Assembly: GCA_039177505.1 (NCBI GenBank)
Contig: JBCDFR010000014.1
Coordinates: 11,163-75,162, forward strand
Reading direction: 5' to 3'
DNA length: 64,000 nt
From: JABSQH01 sp039177505
Lineage (GTDB): Bacteria; Actinomycetota; Acidimicrobiia; Acidimicrobiales; Ilumatobacteraceae
The translations under genes and the position numbers were made by a program. Below, piece after piece: positions 42,210-50,333 of this stretch. Under the pieces are notes generated by a model. That model was not told where the DNA came from. It worked only from the letters and a program-made list of their open reading frames with translations, and ran no database searches. Numbering within the stretch: position 1 is the stretch's first letter; each line of letters opens with the position of its first letter.

Positions 42210-43223
42210 GTGCTCGATCTGTCCAAGCCGCATCGCCGCCGCAATCCGCTGACGGGCGAATGGGTGATCGTGTCGCCGCAGCGGGCTACCAGGCCGTGGA
42301 GCGGGCGCACCGATAGCGGCGCTCGGCCCGAGATGCCGACCTACGACCCCGACTGCTACCTGTGCCCGGGGAACGAGCGCGCCGGCGGCCAGCGGAACCC
42401 CGACTACACGTCGACGTTCGTGTTCGGCAACGACTTCGCGGCGCTGTTGCCGCACGACGTTGCTCCGGTCGCCGGACCGAGCACGGATGACGAGCTGTTC
42501 GTTATCGACGATGCCGACGGTACGTGTCGCGTGTTGTGCTTCTCCCCGCGCCACGACCTCACGCTTGCCAACATGTCGGTCGAGCAGGTGTTGACGGTGG
42601 TCGATCTGTGGTGCGCCCAACTCGCCGAGCTGGGCCAGCGCTATCGGTGGGTGCAGATCTTCGAGACCCGCGGTGCCATCGCCGGCGCATCGAACCCACA
42701 TCCCCATGGCCAGATCTGGGCGTCGAGCTTTCTGCCAAACGAGGCGCTCGCCGAGATGCGCACACAGGCGGCGTACTTCGAACGCCATGGGACCAACATG
42801 CTCGTCGACTACGTCGAACGAGAGATCGGCATCGACAAACGGATCGTCATCCACGACGAGCACTGGGTGGTCGTCGTGCCCTACTGGGCCTATTGGCCGT
42901 ACGAAACTCTTCTCGTGCCACGTCGTCCGGTCGCCTCGTTGCTCGAACTGGACTGGGACGAACGAATGTCGCTGGCAGCGACGTTGGGCACGATGTTGCG
43001 GGCCTTCGACGAGGTGTTCGACACGCCGTTTCCCTACTGCTCCGGATGGCACACGGCGCCCACCGACGGAGCAGAAGGTTGGCAGTTGCACGCCCACTAC
43101 TACCCTCCGTTGCTGCGCTCGGCCGACGTCGCCAAGATCCCAGCGAGCTACGAGCTGCTCGCCAACGATCAGCGCGACATGACGCCCGAGGCCGCGGCGG
43201 CGCAGCTCCGTGAGCTGATCTGA
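42210..43223 (+). CDS. galT: Galactose-1-phosphate uridylyltransferase
   Basis: GalT exchanges UMP between UDP-glucose and galactose 1-phosphate in the Leloir pathway. The 337-residue protein starts HRRRNPLTGEWVIVSPQRATRPWSG, has the zinc-type CYLCPGN segment, and the nucleophile motif SNPHPHGQIW with H164-P-H166. The C-terminal domain ends with YPPLLRSADVAKIPASYE. The GTG at 42210 is the best start, since conserved sequence begins seven codons later. No galK or galE lies nearby. Confidence 0.92.
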   Translation: MLDLSKPHRRRNPLTGEWVIVSPQRATRPWSGRTDSGARPEMPTYDPDCYLCPGNERAGGQRNPDYTSTFVFGNDFAALLPHDVAPVAGPSTDDELFVIDDADGTCRVLCFSPRHDLTLANMSVEQVLTVVDLWCAQLAELGQRYRWVQIFETRGAIAGASNPHPHGQIWASSFLPNEALAEMRTQAAYFERHGTNMLVDYVEREIGIDKRIVIHDEHWVVVVPYWAYWPYETLLVPRRPVASLLELDWDERMSLAATLGTMLRAFDEVFDTPFPYCSGWHTAPTDGAEGWQLHAHYYPPLLRSADVAKIPASYELLANDQRDMTPEAAAAQLRELI

Positions 43224-43261
43224 TCCTGAACTGACCTGGCCCCGGGGGTTGTGACCGCTCG

Positions 43262-43267
43262 TATCCT
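43262..43267 (+). promoter_or_regulatory. Leaderless-type -10 box of copA
   Basis: TATCCT, 7 nt upstream of the ATG at 43275. It lies within the longer frame from 43251, so the shorter start is preferred. Confidence 0.55.
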
Positions 43268-43274
43268 CGTATTG

Positions 43275-45497
43275 ATGGCTGATCGCTCGCTCGTACGGAC
43301 CGACGTACCGGTCGGGGGCATGACCTGTGCAGCCTGTGCATCACGCATCCAGTCGCAGCTCGCGGATCTCGACGGTGTCACCGATGCGCTCGTCAACTTC
43401 GCGGCGGGGACCGCGACCGTGCGCCACGACGATCGCGTCGACGAGGACGATGTGCGGAGCGCGATCGCGGGTCTGGGTTACTCGTCGCCGGAGGCTGAAC
43501 GTTCCGACGAACGGCGCCGAGAACACGAATTGCAACGACGGTGGATCATCGCGCTACTGCTCGGTGCACCGGTGGTGCTGGTGTCGATGGTTCCGGCGCT
43601 GCAGTTCGACGGCTGGGAGTGGGTCGCCGGCCTGTTGACGACCCCGGTCGTGTTCTGGGCCGGATGGTCCTTCCATCGCAGCGCGCTGCGGAACCTACGC
43701 CATCATGCCGCCACGATGGACACGCTGGTGTCTCTCGGGACGACCGCTGCGTGGACGTGGTCGACGGCCGCGCTCGTGCTCGACGATGGTCACGTTTACT
43801 ACGAGACCGCCGTCGTCATCGTCGTGTTGATCCTGCTCGGCAAGTGGCTCGAGGTGCGCGCCACCCGACGCTCGGGCGACGCGATTCGTGCGCTTGCGGA
43901 TCTGAGCGCGCCAACAGCCATCCTGGTCGACGGCACCGAGATCTCGCGCGACCAACTCGAAGTCGGCATGCGTTTCCGTGTTCGACCTGGCGACAAGGTG
44001 GCGACTGACGGCTGCGTCGTCGAGGGCCACGCAGCGGTCGATGCGTCGATGATCACCGGCGAGCCGGTGCCCGTCGAGGTGGGCCCTGGCGACACGGTCG
44101 TCGGAGCGACGATCAACACCGATGGGTCGCTGGTCGTCGAAGCCACGGCGGTCGGTGCTGCCACGGCGCTGGCCCAGATCGTCCAGCTGGTCGAGAGAGC
44201 CCAGGGCAGCAGGGCCAACGTGCAACGACTCGCCGATCGAGTTGCCGGCGTGTTCGTGCCCGTGGCGATTGCGATCGCCGCGATCGCGCTGGCCACCTGG
44301 TTGGCGACTGGCGCGGCGGCCAGCGATGCGGTCACTGCCGCCGTGGCCGTGCTCATCATCGCCTGCCCATGTGCGCTCGGGTTGGCGACGCCGCTGGGGA
44401 TCATGGTCGGCACCGGCCGTGGCGCCCAGCTCGGTGTGATCATCAAGGGCGGTGAAGTCCTGGAGGATTCGCGGCGGGTCGACACGATCGTGCTCGACAA
44501 GACCGGCACCGTCACCGAGGGCCGGATGCGTGTGGTCGACACCACGTGCTCCGACGAGGTGCCCGCCGCCGAGCGCGACGAGCTGCTCGTCGCCGTCGCC
44601 GCTGTCGAAGCGCATTCCGAGCATCCGATTGCCCGCGCCGTGGCCCGCATCGGTGATGGGTCTCACGGTCCGGTCGCCGAGGACTTCATCAGCTCGCCCG
44701 GTCGGGGAGTGTCCGCCACCGTGTCCGGACAGCGCATCGACGTCGGCCGGCGGGCCGTGTTTCGCGAGGTGCCGGCCTCGATCGAGGCGGCTGCGCGGTC
44801 CTACGAGCAGGCTGGCCGGACCGCCGTGTTCGGTGGCCGCGACGGAACGGCCGAGGTGGCCCTCGCGGTGGCCGACGTCATCAAGCCGACATCCCCCGCA
44901 GCGATCGCCGCGTTCCACGAGTTGGGCCTCACCACCACGCTGCTCACGGGCGACAACGCGGCCACCGCAGCGGCAGTCGGCGAGGCAGTCGGTATCGACG
45001 AGGTGATCGCCGAGGTCTTGCCGGAAGACAAAGACGCCCAGATCACCACACTCCAGCAGGCCGGGCAGCGCGTGGCGATGGTTGGCGACGGCATCAACGA
45101 TGCTCCGGCATTGGCCCGCGCCGATCTCGGCATCGCCGTCGGCACGGGGACCGACGTGGCGATCGAAGCGTCGGACCTCACCGTGGTGAGCGGCGACCTG
45201 CTCGGTGTCGCCGACGCCATCGCGCTGGCCCGGCGAACACTCAGCACGATCCGCGGCAACCTGTTCTGGGCGTTCGCCTACAACACGGCGGCCATTCCGT
45301 TGGCTGCTTTCGGAGTGCTCAACCCGATGATCGCTGCTGCGGCGATGGGACTGTCGTCGTTGTTCGTGGTGTCGAACAGCCTGCGGTTGCGCAACTTCTC
45401 CGGATACCGCGGTTCGGTCTCACGTGGCGGTGCAGCGTCGAGCGCGCCGTCAGCTGCGGTACGGGCGCAGGACGTAGCCCGGCTTACTGACGTCTAG
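43275..45497 (+). CDS. copA: Copper-translocating P-type ATPase
   Basis: A 740-residue P1B-type ATPase that exports Cu(I). One N-terminal heavy-metal domain has GMTCAACASRI (CxxC), the membrane metal site is IIACPCALGLATP (CPC), the phosphorylation site DKTGTVTEG, the HP motif SEHPIARAV, and the hinge GDGINDAPALARAD. The ending is short and Ser/Ala-rich. The start is the ATG at 43275, 7 nt after TATCCT. No copper chaperone or CsoR gene adjoins. The last 48 nt overlap the convergent SDR gene. Confidence 0.92.
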   Translation: MADRSLVRTDVPVGGMTCAACASRIQSQLADLDGVTDALVNFAAGTATVRHDDRVDEDDVRSAIAGLGYSSPEAERSDERRREHELQRRWIIALLLGAPVVLVSMVPALQFDGWEWVAGLLTTPVVFWAGWSFHRSALRNLRHHAATMDTLVSLGTTAAWTWSTAALVLDDGHVYYETAVVIVVLILLGKWLEVRATRRSGDAIRALADLSAPTAILVDGTEISRDQLEVGMRFRVRPGDKVATDGCVVEGHAAVDASMITGEPVPVEVGPGDTVVGATINTDGSLVVEATAVGAATALAQIVQLVERAQGSRANVQRLADRVAGVFVPVAIAIAAIALATWLATGAAASDAVTAAVAVLIIACPCALGLATPLGIMVGTGRGAQLGVIIKGGEVLEDSRRVDTIVLDKTGTVTEGRMRVVDTTCSDEVPAAERDELLVAVAAVEAHSEHPIARAVARIGDGSHGPVAEDFISSPGRGVSATVSGQRIDVGRRAVFREVPASIEAAARSYEQAGRTAVFGGRDGTAEVALAVADVIKPTSPAAIAAFHELGLTTTLLTGDNAATAAAVGEAVGIDEVIAEVLPEDKDAQITTLQQAGQRVAMVGDGINDAPALARADLGIAVGTGTDVAIEASDLTVVSGDLLGVADAIALARRTLSTIRGNLFWAFAYNTAAIPLAAFGVLNPMIAAAAMGLSSLFVVSNSLRLRNFSGYRGSVSRGGAASSAPSAAVRAQDVARLTDV

Positions 45498-46190
45498 CGA
45501 CCGCACCTCGACGTCGTCGGGCTGCGCCAGCACATCGACCACCAGCCGGGCGAAGTGCCCGAGCTCCATCCCGTAGGTCTGTTGACGTTCGTCGGCCTCG
45601 GCCCGATGGGCCGGGTCGAGGTAGTCACGGTGGATCTCGGTGTCGCGAATGTAGGCCGGCGCGATCTCGACGACCCGCACGTCGCCGGCGAACTCGAGTC
45701 GCAGCGCGTCGGCCAGCATGGCGACCGCCGCCTTGCTCGCGGAGTAGATCGCATTCTGTGCACTGACGACCTGCCGCGCCGCGTTCGAGCTGATCACGAC
45801 CAGCGTCGGCGACCGGCCGCTACGCAACGCCGACATGGTCGCCTGCGCCACGTTCAGTAGCCCGACCACGTTGGTGTCGAGCACGGCGCGCCAGTCGTCG
45901 GGCGTCGTGTCAGCGATCAGACCGGGCCGGTTGATGCCCGCGGCGATGACCACCGCATCGAGGCCGTCGAGCGCGTCGAGGGCGTCGTCGACAGCATTCC
46001 CCAGTGCGGCTCGGTGGCACACGTCGGCGGGCGCCGCAACGAGACCCTCGATCCTCGCAAGGAGGTCGGCTCGCCGGGCGATTCCCGCCACGCGTGCGCC
46101 GCGATCGATTGCCTCGGTGGCCACGGCGGCGCCGACCCCCGACGACGCGCCGGCCACCAGGAGCCGAAGGTCGAGACCGTGATCGCTCAT
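45450..46190 (-). CDS. Short-chain dehydrogenase/reductase
   Basis: A 246-residue Rossmann-fold SDR. The cofactor motif is LLVAGASSGVGAAVA (TGxxxGxG-like, Ala in place of Thr), with the usual catalytic residues in VVISSNAARQVVSAQNAIYSASKAAVAML (Ser, Tyr-x-x-x-Lys). NADP preference is likely from ARRADLL after the second strand. The ATG overlaps the sigma-factor stop by 4 nt, and TATCGT lies 7 nt upstream, so it can be read from the sigma operon or from its own promoter. Confidence 0.87.
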   Translation of the reverse strand: MSDHGLDLRLLVAGASSGVGAAVATEAIDRGARVAGIARRADLLARIEGLVAAPADVCHRAALGNAVDDALDALDGLDAVVIAAGINRPGLIADTTPDDWRAVLDTNVVGLLNVAQATMSALRSGRSPTLVVISSNAARQVVSAQNAIYSASKAAVAMLADALRLEFAGDVRVVEIAPAYIRDTEIHRDYLDPAHRAEADERQQTYGMELGHFARLVVDVLAQPDDVEVRSLDVSKPGYVLRPYRS

Positions 46191-47491
46191 TCCGACGACG
46201 ATAGGCGCGGGTCGTCGCCGATCAGTTGGGCCCGCTGGGCCCGTATCCACGACGCCTCGGCGTCGTTGGTGCACACTGCGATCGCTCGGTCGTAGGCCCG
46301 AATGGCGCGCTCGTGTCGGCCGAGTGCGCGCAGGTGTGCAGCGTTGGCGACGTGGGCGTAGTGGTAGTCGTCGAGCGCGCCCGAGTCGAGCAGCGGGGCG
46401 AGCGCGGCAAGTGCCGCTTCCGACCCGTCGTGTTCGCCGATGGCGGCGGCGCGGTTGAGTGCCACCACCGGCCCGCCATCGGCTTCCAGCCACCGGTCGT
46501 AGACGGCGACGATCGCCGACCAATCGGTGGCCCCGTAACACGGTGCCATCGAGTGGATGGCGGCGATTTCGGCCTGCGGCCGGTACGCGCCTTGGGCCTC
46601 GTTGCGGCGCGCCACGATGAGGTGATCGAGCCCGCGGGCGACCTTGGCACGGTCCCACAGCTCGCGGTCCTGGTCCTTGAGCAGCACGGGAGCTCCGGTG
46701 TCGTCGAACCGCGCCGCACGGCGCGCATCGGTCAGCAGGCACAACGCACTCAGGGCGTGGAGTTCGCCGTGCGCAGGGAGCAAGTCGCTCGTCGTTTCGG
46801 CGAGCCAAATCGCCTCGTCGCAGAGGTCGCCGCGAATCAGCGTGGTGCCGGTCGAGCTGGCGTGTCCTTCGGTGAACACCGCATAGATCACCGCTGCCAC
46901 GCCGTCGACCCGCTCGTCGAGTCGCTCGATGGGTGGAACGTCGAAGGGGATGCCCGCCTGGCGGATCTTGTCCTTGGCGCGCACGATGCGCTTCCCCATC
47001 GTCGGGCTCGGGACCAAGAATGCATGGGCGATCTGTTCGGTCGACAGTCCGCACACGGTGCGCAGTGTCAGCGCCACCTGCGCCTCGACCGCCAACGCAG
47101 GGTGGCAGCAGCCGAAGATCAATGCGAGCTGGTCGTCGAGGACCTCGTCGGTAGACGGAGGCGGGGCGTCGGCCAGCATCGCCATGCGGTCGTCGAGGGC
47201 GCGGGCGCACCGGAGCGCGTCGATCGCCCGGCGCCGTGCGGTGACGAGCAGCCAGGCGCCCGGTCGATCGGGAACGCCATCGCGACGCCACACGCGCGAC
47301 GCCGCTGCGAATGCCTCCTGGGCGGCGTCTTCAGCGACCTGCAGATCACCGAATTCACGCCGCAGCACGGCGACGAGCCCGGACCACTCCGCGCGGAACG
47401 CAACGTCGACCGCCGAGACGACCGTCGGCACCGGCGATCGACGTGCGTTCACCATCTTGATCGGGCAGCGTGGTCGGGACCCGTCGGGCAC
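46187..47491 (-). CDS. ECF sigma factor with long C-terminal extension (ECF42-like)
   Basis: A 434-residue ECF sigma factor. Region 2 is FGDLQVAEDAAQEAFAAASRVWRRDG-PDRPGAWLLVTARRRAID, and region 4 is CGLSTEQIAHAFLVPSPTMGKRIVRAKDKIRQAG. The remaining ~230 residues are a helical TPR-like extension (DUF6596 type) with QGAYRPQAEIAAIHSMAP and NRAAAIGEHDGSEAAL. Size, extension and the adjacent DGPF-family gene identify the ECF42 group, in which the extension replaces a classical anti-sigma factor. Its GTG follows the DGPF gene's TGA without a gap. I found no exact copy of the TGTCGA motif I recall for ECF42 promoters upstream. Confidence 0.9.
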   Translation of the reverse strand: MPDGSRPRCPIKMVNARRSPVPTVVSAVDVAFRAEWSGLVAVLRREFGDLQVAEDAAQEAFAAASRVWRRDGVPDRPGAWLLVTARRRAIDALRCARALDDRMAMLADAPPPSTDEVLDDQLALIFGCCHPALAVEAQVALTLRTVCGLSTEQIAHAFLVPSPTMGKRIVRAKDKIRQAGIPFDVPPIERLDERVDGVAAVIYAVFTEGHASSTGTTLIRGDLCDEAIWLAETTSDLLPAHGELHALSALCLLTDARRAARFDDTGAPVLLKDQDRELWDRAKVARGLDHLIVARRNEAQGAYRPQAEIAAIHSMAPCYGATDWSAIVAVYDRWLEADGGPVVALNRAAAIGEHDGSEAALAALAPLLDSGALDDYHYAHVANAAHLRALGRHERAIRAYDRAIAVCTNDAEASWIRAQRAQLIGDDPRLSSSE

Positions 47492-47851
47492 TCAGCCCTG
47501 GTCGGGGACTTCCATCACCGGCCGCACCTCGACGGTGCCGTAGCCGACGTTCGGGATCTGCGCGGCCCACTCGATCGCCGCATCGAGGTTCTCGACGTCG
47601 ATGATGTAGAATCCGCCGAGTACCTCTTTGGTCTCGGCGAACGGGCCGTCGTAGGTGACCGTTTTGCCGTCGCGGACGCGAACGCTGGTGGCGGTGTGGC
47701 CGTCGAGCAGGCCTTCGCCGCCGAGCATCGAACCGGCTTCGGTCAGCTTGGTGCTGTAGTTGAACCAACCCTCCATCTCGGCGCCGAACTCTGGAGTGCC
47801 TTCGGCGGGGGCGATGCTGGGATCGGCGTAGATGAGCAGTGCGTACTTCAT
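47492..47851 (-). CDS. YCII/DGPF-domain protein, partner of the ECF42-like sigma factor
   Basis: A 119-residue YCII-fold protein with the DGPF signature (TYDGPFAETKEVLGGFYIIDV) and the family start MKYALLIYADP. DGPF proteins are the genetic partners of ECF42 sigma factors and often their targets; their biochemical role is unknown. GAAAGGA lies about 9 nt before the ATG. The stop touches the sigma factor start, so both are translated from one message, followed by the SDR gene. Confidence 0.9.
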   Translation of the reverse strand: MKYALLIYADPSIAPAEGTPEFGAEMEGWFNYSTKLTEAGSMLGGEGLLDGHTATSVRVRDGKTVTYDGPFAETKEVLGGFYIIDVENLDAAIEWAAQIPNVGYGTVEVRPVMEVPDQG

Positions 47852-47958
47852 GATTGGGTCCTTTCAGATGTGATGTTCTCATGTCGCCGGCGGCGGCACT
47901 ACCGGTCCGACGGACGAACATCTCCGATTTGGACACCTGGCGGCAGGATTCTTCCGGA

Positions 47959-49275
47959 TTAGTAGTCGCCGGCGAGATCGCGCTTGCGCTCCTCGCTGGC
48001 CAGCGCAGCGTGGTGCAAGATGTTGCGCGCCATCGACGACTCGTGTTCGACCGAGTGGGCTCGATACGCAGCTGCCCGCACCGCCCAGACCTCGTCGTTG
48101 TCGGGTTCCGCGAGGGCGGCGTACTCGACGAGGTGGCAAGCCATTCGGGCATCGCCGTCGGCGATGAGCTTTTCGGCGCGAGTGAGCACTGCTGACACGC
48201 CTCCGGCGAGGGTGATCCACTCGCCGGCCTGTTGCGCCCGCGGGGCGGGGAGCAGGTTGTCGGGCTCGCCCTCGTACCAGCCGCCGTATCGGCGCCATAC
48301 GTTGCGCACCAAGAACTGTGGGTGGTCGTAGACGGGACGGAGGTAGGGCTTGTCGACCAGGTGGGCGGGCATCTCGACCTCGTGAATGATGGAGTCGAGG
48401 TTCTTGCCCTGGTTCATCAGGGCCAGTGTCTGGCTTTCCAGCGAGTCGAGCAGCTCGGCGGTGTCGAGCAGCGCGGGGACGACACGGTCGACACCGAAGA
48501 TCGGCAGGCCGTGTCCCGAGAGCATGATCTCGGGCTGAAGTGCCGCCATCTGGCGCAGCGCGGCCGCCCAGTCCGACAGGTATCGCTGCACCTTCTGCGG
48601 GTTGCCTGCGTTCGGGACCGCCCAGATGAAGAGGTCGCCGGGATGCAGCACCTTGGTCTCGGGAACGAATGTCCACGTGGCGTCGTCGGTCTCGCCGAGC
48701 GCATGGTGCAACTCGAATGTGAAGTCGCCGCGGGTGAACGTGAGATGGTCGGCGTAGGTCACGTCGGGGTCGCGGTACTCGCCGGGAAAGCTCCATCCGG
48801 GAAGGTCGATGGCGAACTGTCGGCGGTTGATGGCAGTGTTCCAGCCGACGGTTCTTTCGTACCGGCGGAAGTGATCGGGCAGATCCTGGTGGGCATACAC
48901 GACCGGCTTCGGCCAGCCCTTCTCACCCGCTTCTGCGTCGAATAGCGCAGTTCCGAACACGTGGTCGACGTGGTGGTGCGAGTAGACCGCCGCCACCACG
49001 GGATCGTCGGGTCGCCAGCCACGGACGGTGTCGTGGACGACCTGCCGGTCGAACGTTCCGCCGGTGTCGAGCATCACCAATCCATCGCCCGTGTCGAGGG
49101 CGTTGACGGACGCGATCGACTTGAGCGTCAGCAGGTTGTCGTCGATCTCCTCCGCCACGATCGCGTGGGTGCCGTCGTCGTGAAAGCGATGTACCGGTTG
49201 CACCGGGTGGTGTGTGTGCACCAGGTCGCCCCGCCCGTCCCAGTGCTCCTCGGCCAGTGCGCGAATCGACGTCAT
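47959..49275 (-). CDS. Metallo-beta-lactamase-fold alkylsulfatase-like hydrolase
   Basis: A 438-residue zinc hydrolase. The HxHxDH motif is YSHHHVDHVFG at about residue 99, further ligands lie in VPETKVLHPGDLF and MLSGHGLPIFG, and the C-terminal part (VWRRYGGWYEGEPDNLLPAPR onward) is the alkylsulfatase dimerisation domain followed by helices (ALAEPDNDEVWAVRAAAYRA). This order is that of linear alkylsulfatase relatives, though shorter because the sterol-carrier-like third domain is missing. TAAGTT 7 nt upstream supports the ATG at 49275. The substrate is unproven. Confidence 0.83.
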   Translation of the reverse strand: MTSIRALAEEHWDGRGDLVHTHHPVQPVHRFHDDGTHAIVAEEIDDNLLTLKSIASVNALDTGDGLVMLDTGGTFDRQVVHDTVRGWRPDDPVVAAVYSHHHVDHVFGTALFDAEAGEKGWPKPVVYAHQDLPDHFRRYERTVGWNTAINRRQFAIDLPGWSFPGEYRDPDVTYADHLTFTRGDFTFELHHALGETDDATWTFVPETKVLHPGDLFIWAVPNAGNPQKVQRYLSDWAAALRQMAALQPEIMLSGHGLPIFGVDRVVPALLDTAELLDSLESQTLALMNQGKNLDSIIHEVEMPAHLVDKPYLRPVYDHPQFLVRNVWRRYGGWYEGEPDNLLPAPRAQQAGEWITLAGGVSAVLTRAEKLIADGDARMACHLVEYAALAEPDNDEVWAVRAAAYRAHSVEHESSMARNILHHAALASEERKRDLAGDY

Positions 49276-49282
49276 GAACAGG

Positions 49283-49288
49283 AACTTA
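49283..49288 (-). promoter_or_regulatory. Leaderless-type -10 box of the alkylsulfatase-like gene
   Basis: TAAGTT, 7 nt upstream of the ATG at 49275. Confidence 0.5.
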
Positions 49289-49382
49289 CGCGCCCACAAC
49301 GGGGCCGCTCGACACGGCTGGTTGGCGCGGGTGCGCCGATGCGCCGGCACCGGGCCGCGGCCAGCATCGTCGGTTGATCCCG

Positions 49383-49388
49383 TATCGT
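49383..49388 (+). promoter_or_regulatory. Leaderless-type -10 box of the 49395 lipoprotein gene
   Basis: TATCGT, 6 nt upstream of the ATG at 49395. Confidence 0.5.
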
Positions 49389-49394
49389 GGTGGT

Positions 49395-49871
49395 ATGCGT
49401 CGCCTCATCGTACTACCGGTTGCCGTCGCGGTCTTGCTGGCCGCCTGTGGCGACGACACCTCGAGCGACAGTGCCGCGTCGACGGCCTTGGAGTCTTCGA
49501 GCACCGACACGACCGATGCTGACGCCGAGGCGACGAGTGATGAACCCGCTGTCGATGAGCAGCAATTCCCGGACGTCGTCGGCGTCGAGGCACGCGAGGC
49601 CGACAACGGGACGTGGAGCTTCGATGTCACGTTGTCGTCGCCCTACGACACCCCGCAGCGGTACGCCGACGCGTGGAGGGTGGTGACTCCTGACGGCACG
49701 GTGCTCGGTGAGCGCGCGCTGGGTCACGATCACCAGTACGAGCAGCCGTTCACCCGTTCGCTCGCTGGCGTCGAGATTCCGGCCGATGTCGACGTGGTGG
49801 TGGTCGAGGGCCGCGATCAGCAGTACGGCTGGGGCGGAACCACGATGGAGTACTCGCTACCTGGTCGCTGA
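49395..49871 (+). CDS. Small exported lipoprotein, function unknown
   Basis: A 158-residue protein with a signal peptide and lipobox (VLLAACG), a Ser/Thr/Asp-rich linker (DDTSSDSAAS, SSTDTTDAD), and a compact beta-rich domain with WSFDVTLSSPYDTPQRYADAWRVVTPDGTVLGER and QYGWGGTTMEYSLPGR. The domain looks like a small immunoglobulin-like fold, but I do not recognise the family. Residues 1-7 and a -10 box 6 nt upstream support the start. The last 15 nt overlap the convergent HxlR gene. Confidence 0.78.
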   Translation: MRRLIVLPVAVAVLLAACGDDTSSDSAASTALESSSTDTTDADAEATSDEPAVDEQQFPDVVGVEAREADNGTWSFDVTLSSPYDTPQRYADAWRVVTPDGTVLGERALGHDHQYEQPFTRSLAGVEIPADVDVVVVEGRDQQYGWGGTTMEYSLPGR

Positions 49872-50333
49872 TTGCTCGGCCGCCGACGCCGAGTTGGTGT
49901 TGACGCGACGACCGACCGGGATGTCGCGCAATCGTCTCCCCGACGTCTGGTCGACGTAGGTCAGATCGAGCGGTTCGTCCGTCGTCGAGTCGACGAGCGT
50001 GATCGGTGGAGCGGGCAGCTCGGCCCAGGTGTCGCCCCACTGGAGCATCGCGACCAACACCGGGCCGAGGTCGCGACCCTTGCGCGTCAGCACGTACTCG
50101 CTCCGAGAGGAGCCCTCGTCGACCGGTCGCTGCTCGAGCACGCCGTGGTCGACCAGGTCCCGGAGTCGGGTCGACAGCGTGGCCCGGGGAATTGCGAGCG
50201 ATCGGCGGAACTCGTCGAACCGGGTGACGCCCCACAGTGCATCGCGGATGATGAGCAGTGTCCACGGGTCGCCGACGACGTCGAGCGTCTGGGCAATGGA
50301 ACAGTTCACCGAATCGAGGGCGGCGCGCCTCAC
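49857..50333 (-). CDS. HxlR-family transcriptional regulator
   Basis: A 158-residue winged-helix regulator: the N-terminal Cys in NCSIAQTLDVVGDPWTLLIIRDAL is typical, followed by RFDEFRRSLAIPRATLSTRLRDLVDHGVLEQRPV and a wing SRSEYVLTRKGRDLGPVL. The GTG start overlaps the exporter stop by 4 nt, so it is the second gene of an exporter-regulator operon, and it probably controls that operon. HxlR proteins often sense redox or electrophile signals through such a cysteine. Confidence 0.88.
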   Translation of the reverse strand: MRRAALDSVNCSIAQTLDVVGDPWTLLIIRDALWGVTRFDEFRRSLAIPRATLSTRLRDLVDHGVLEQRPVDEGSSRSEYVLTRKGRDLGPVLVAMLQWGDTWAELPAPPITLVDSTTDEPLDLTYVDQTSGRRLRDIPVGRRVNTNSASAAEQSATR

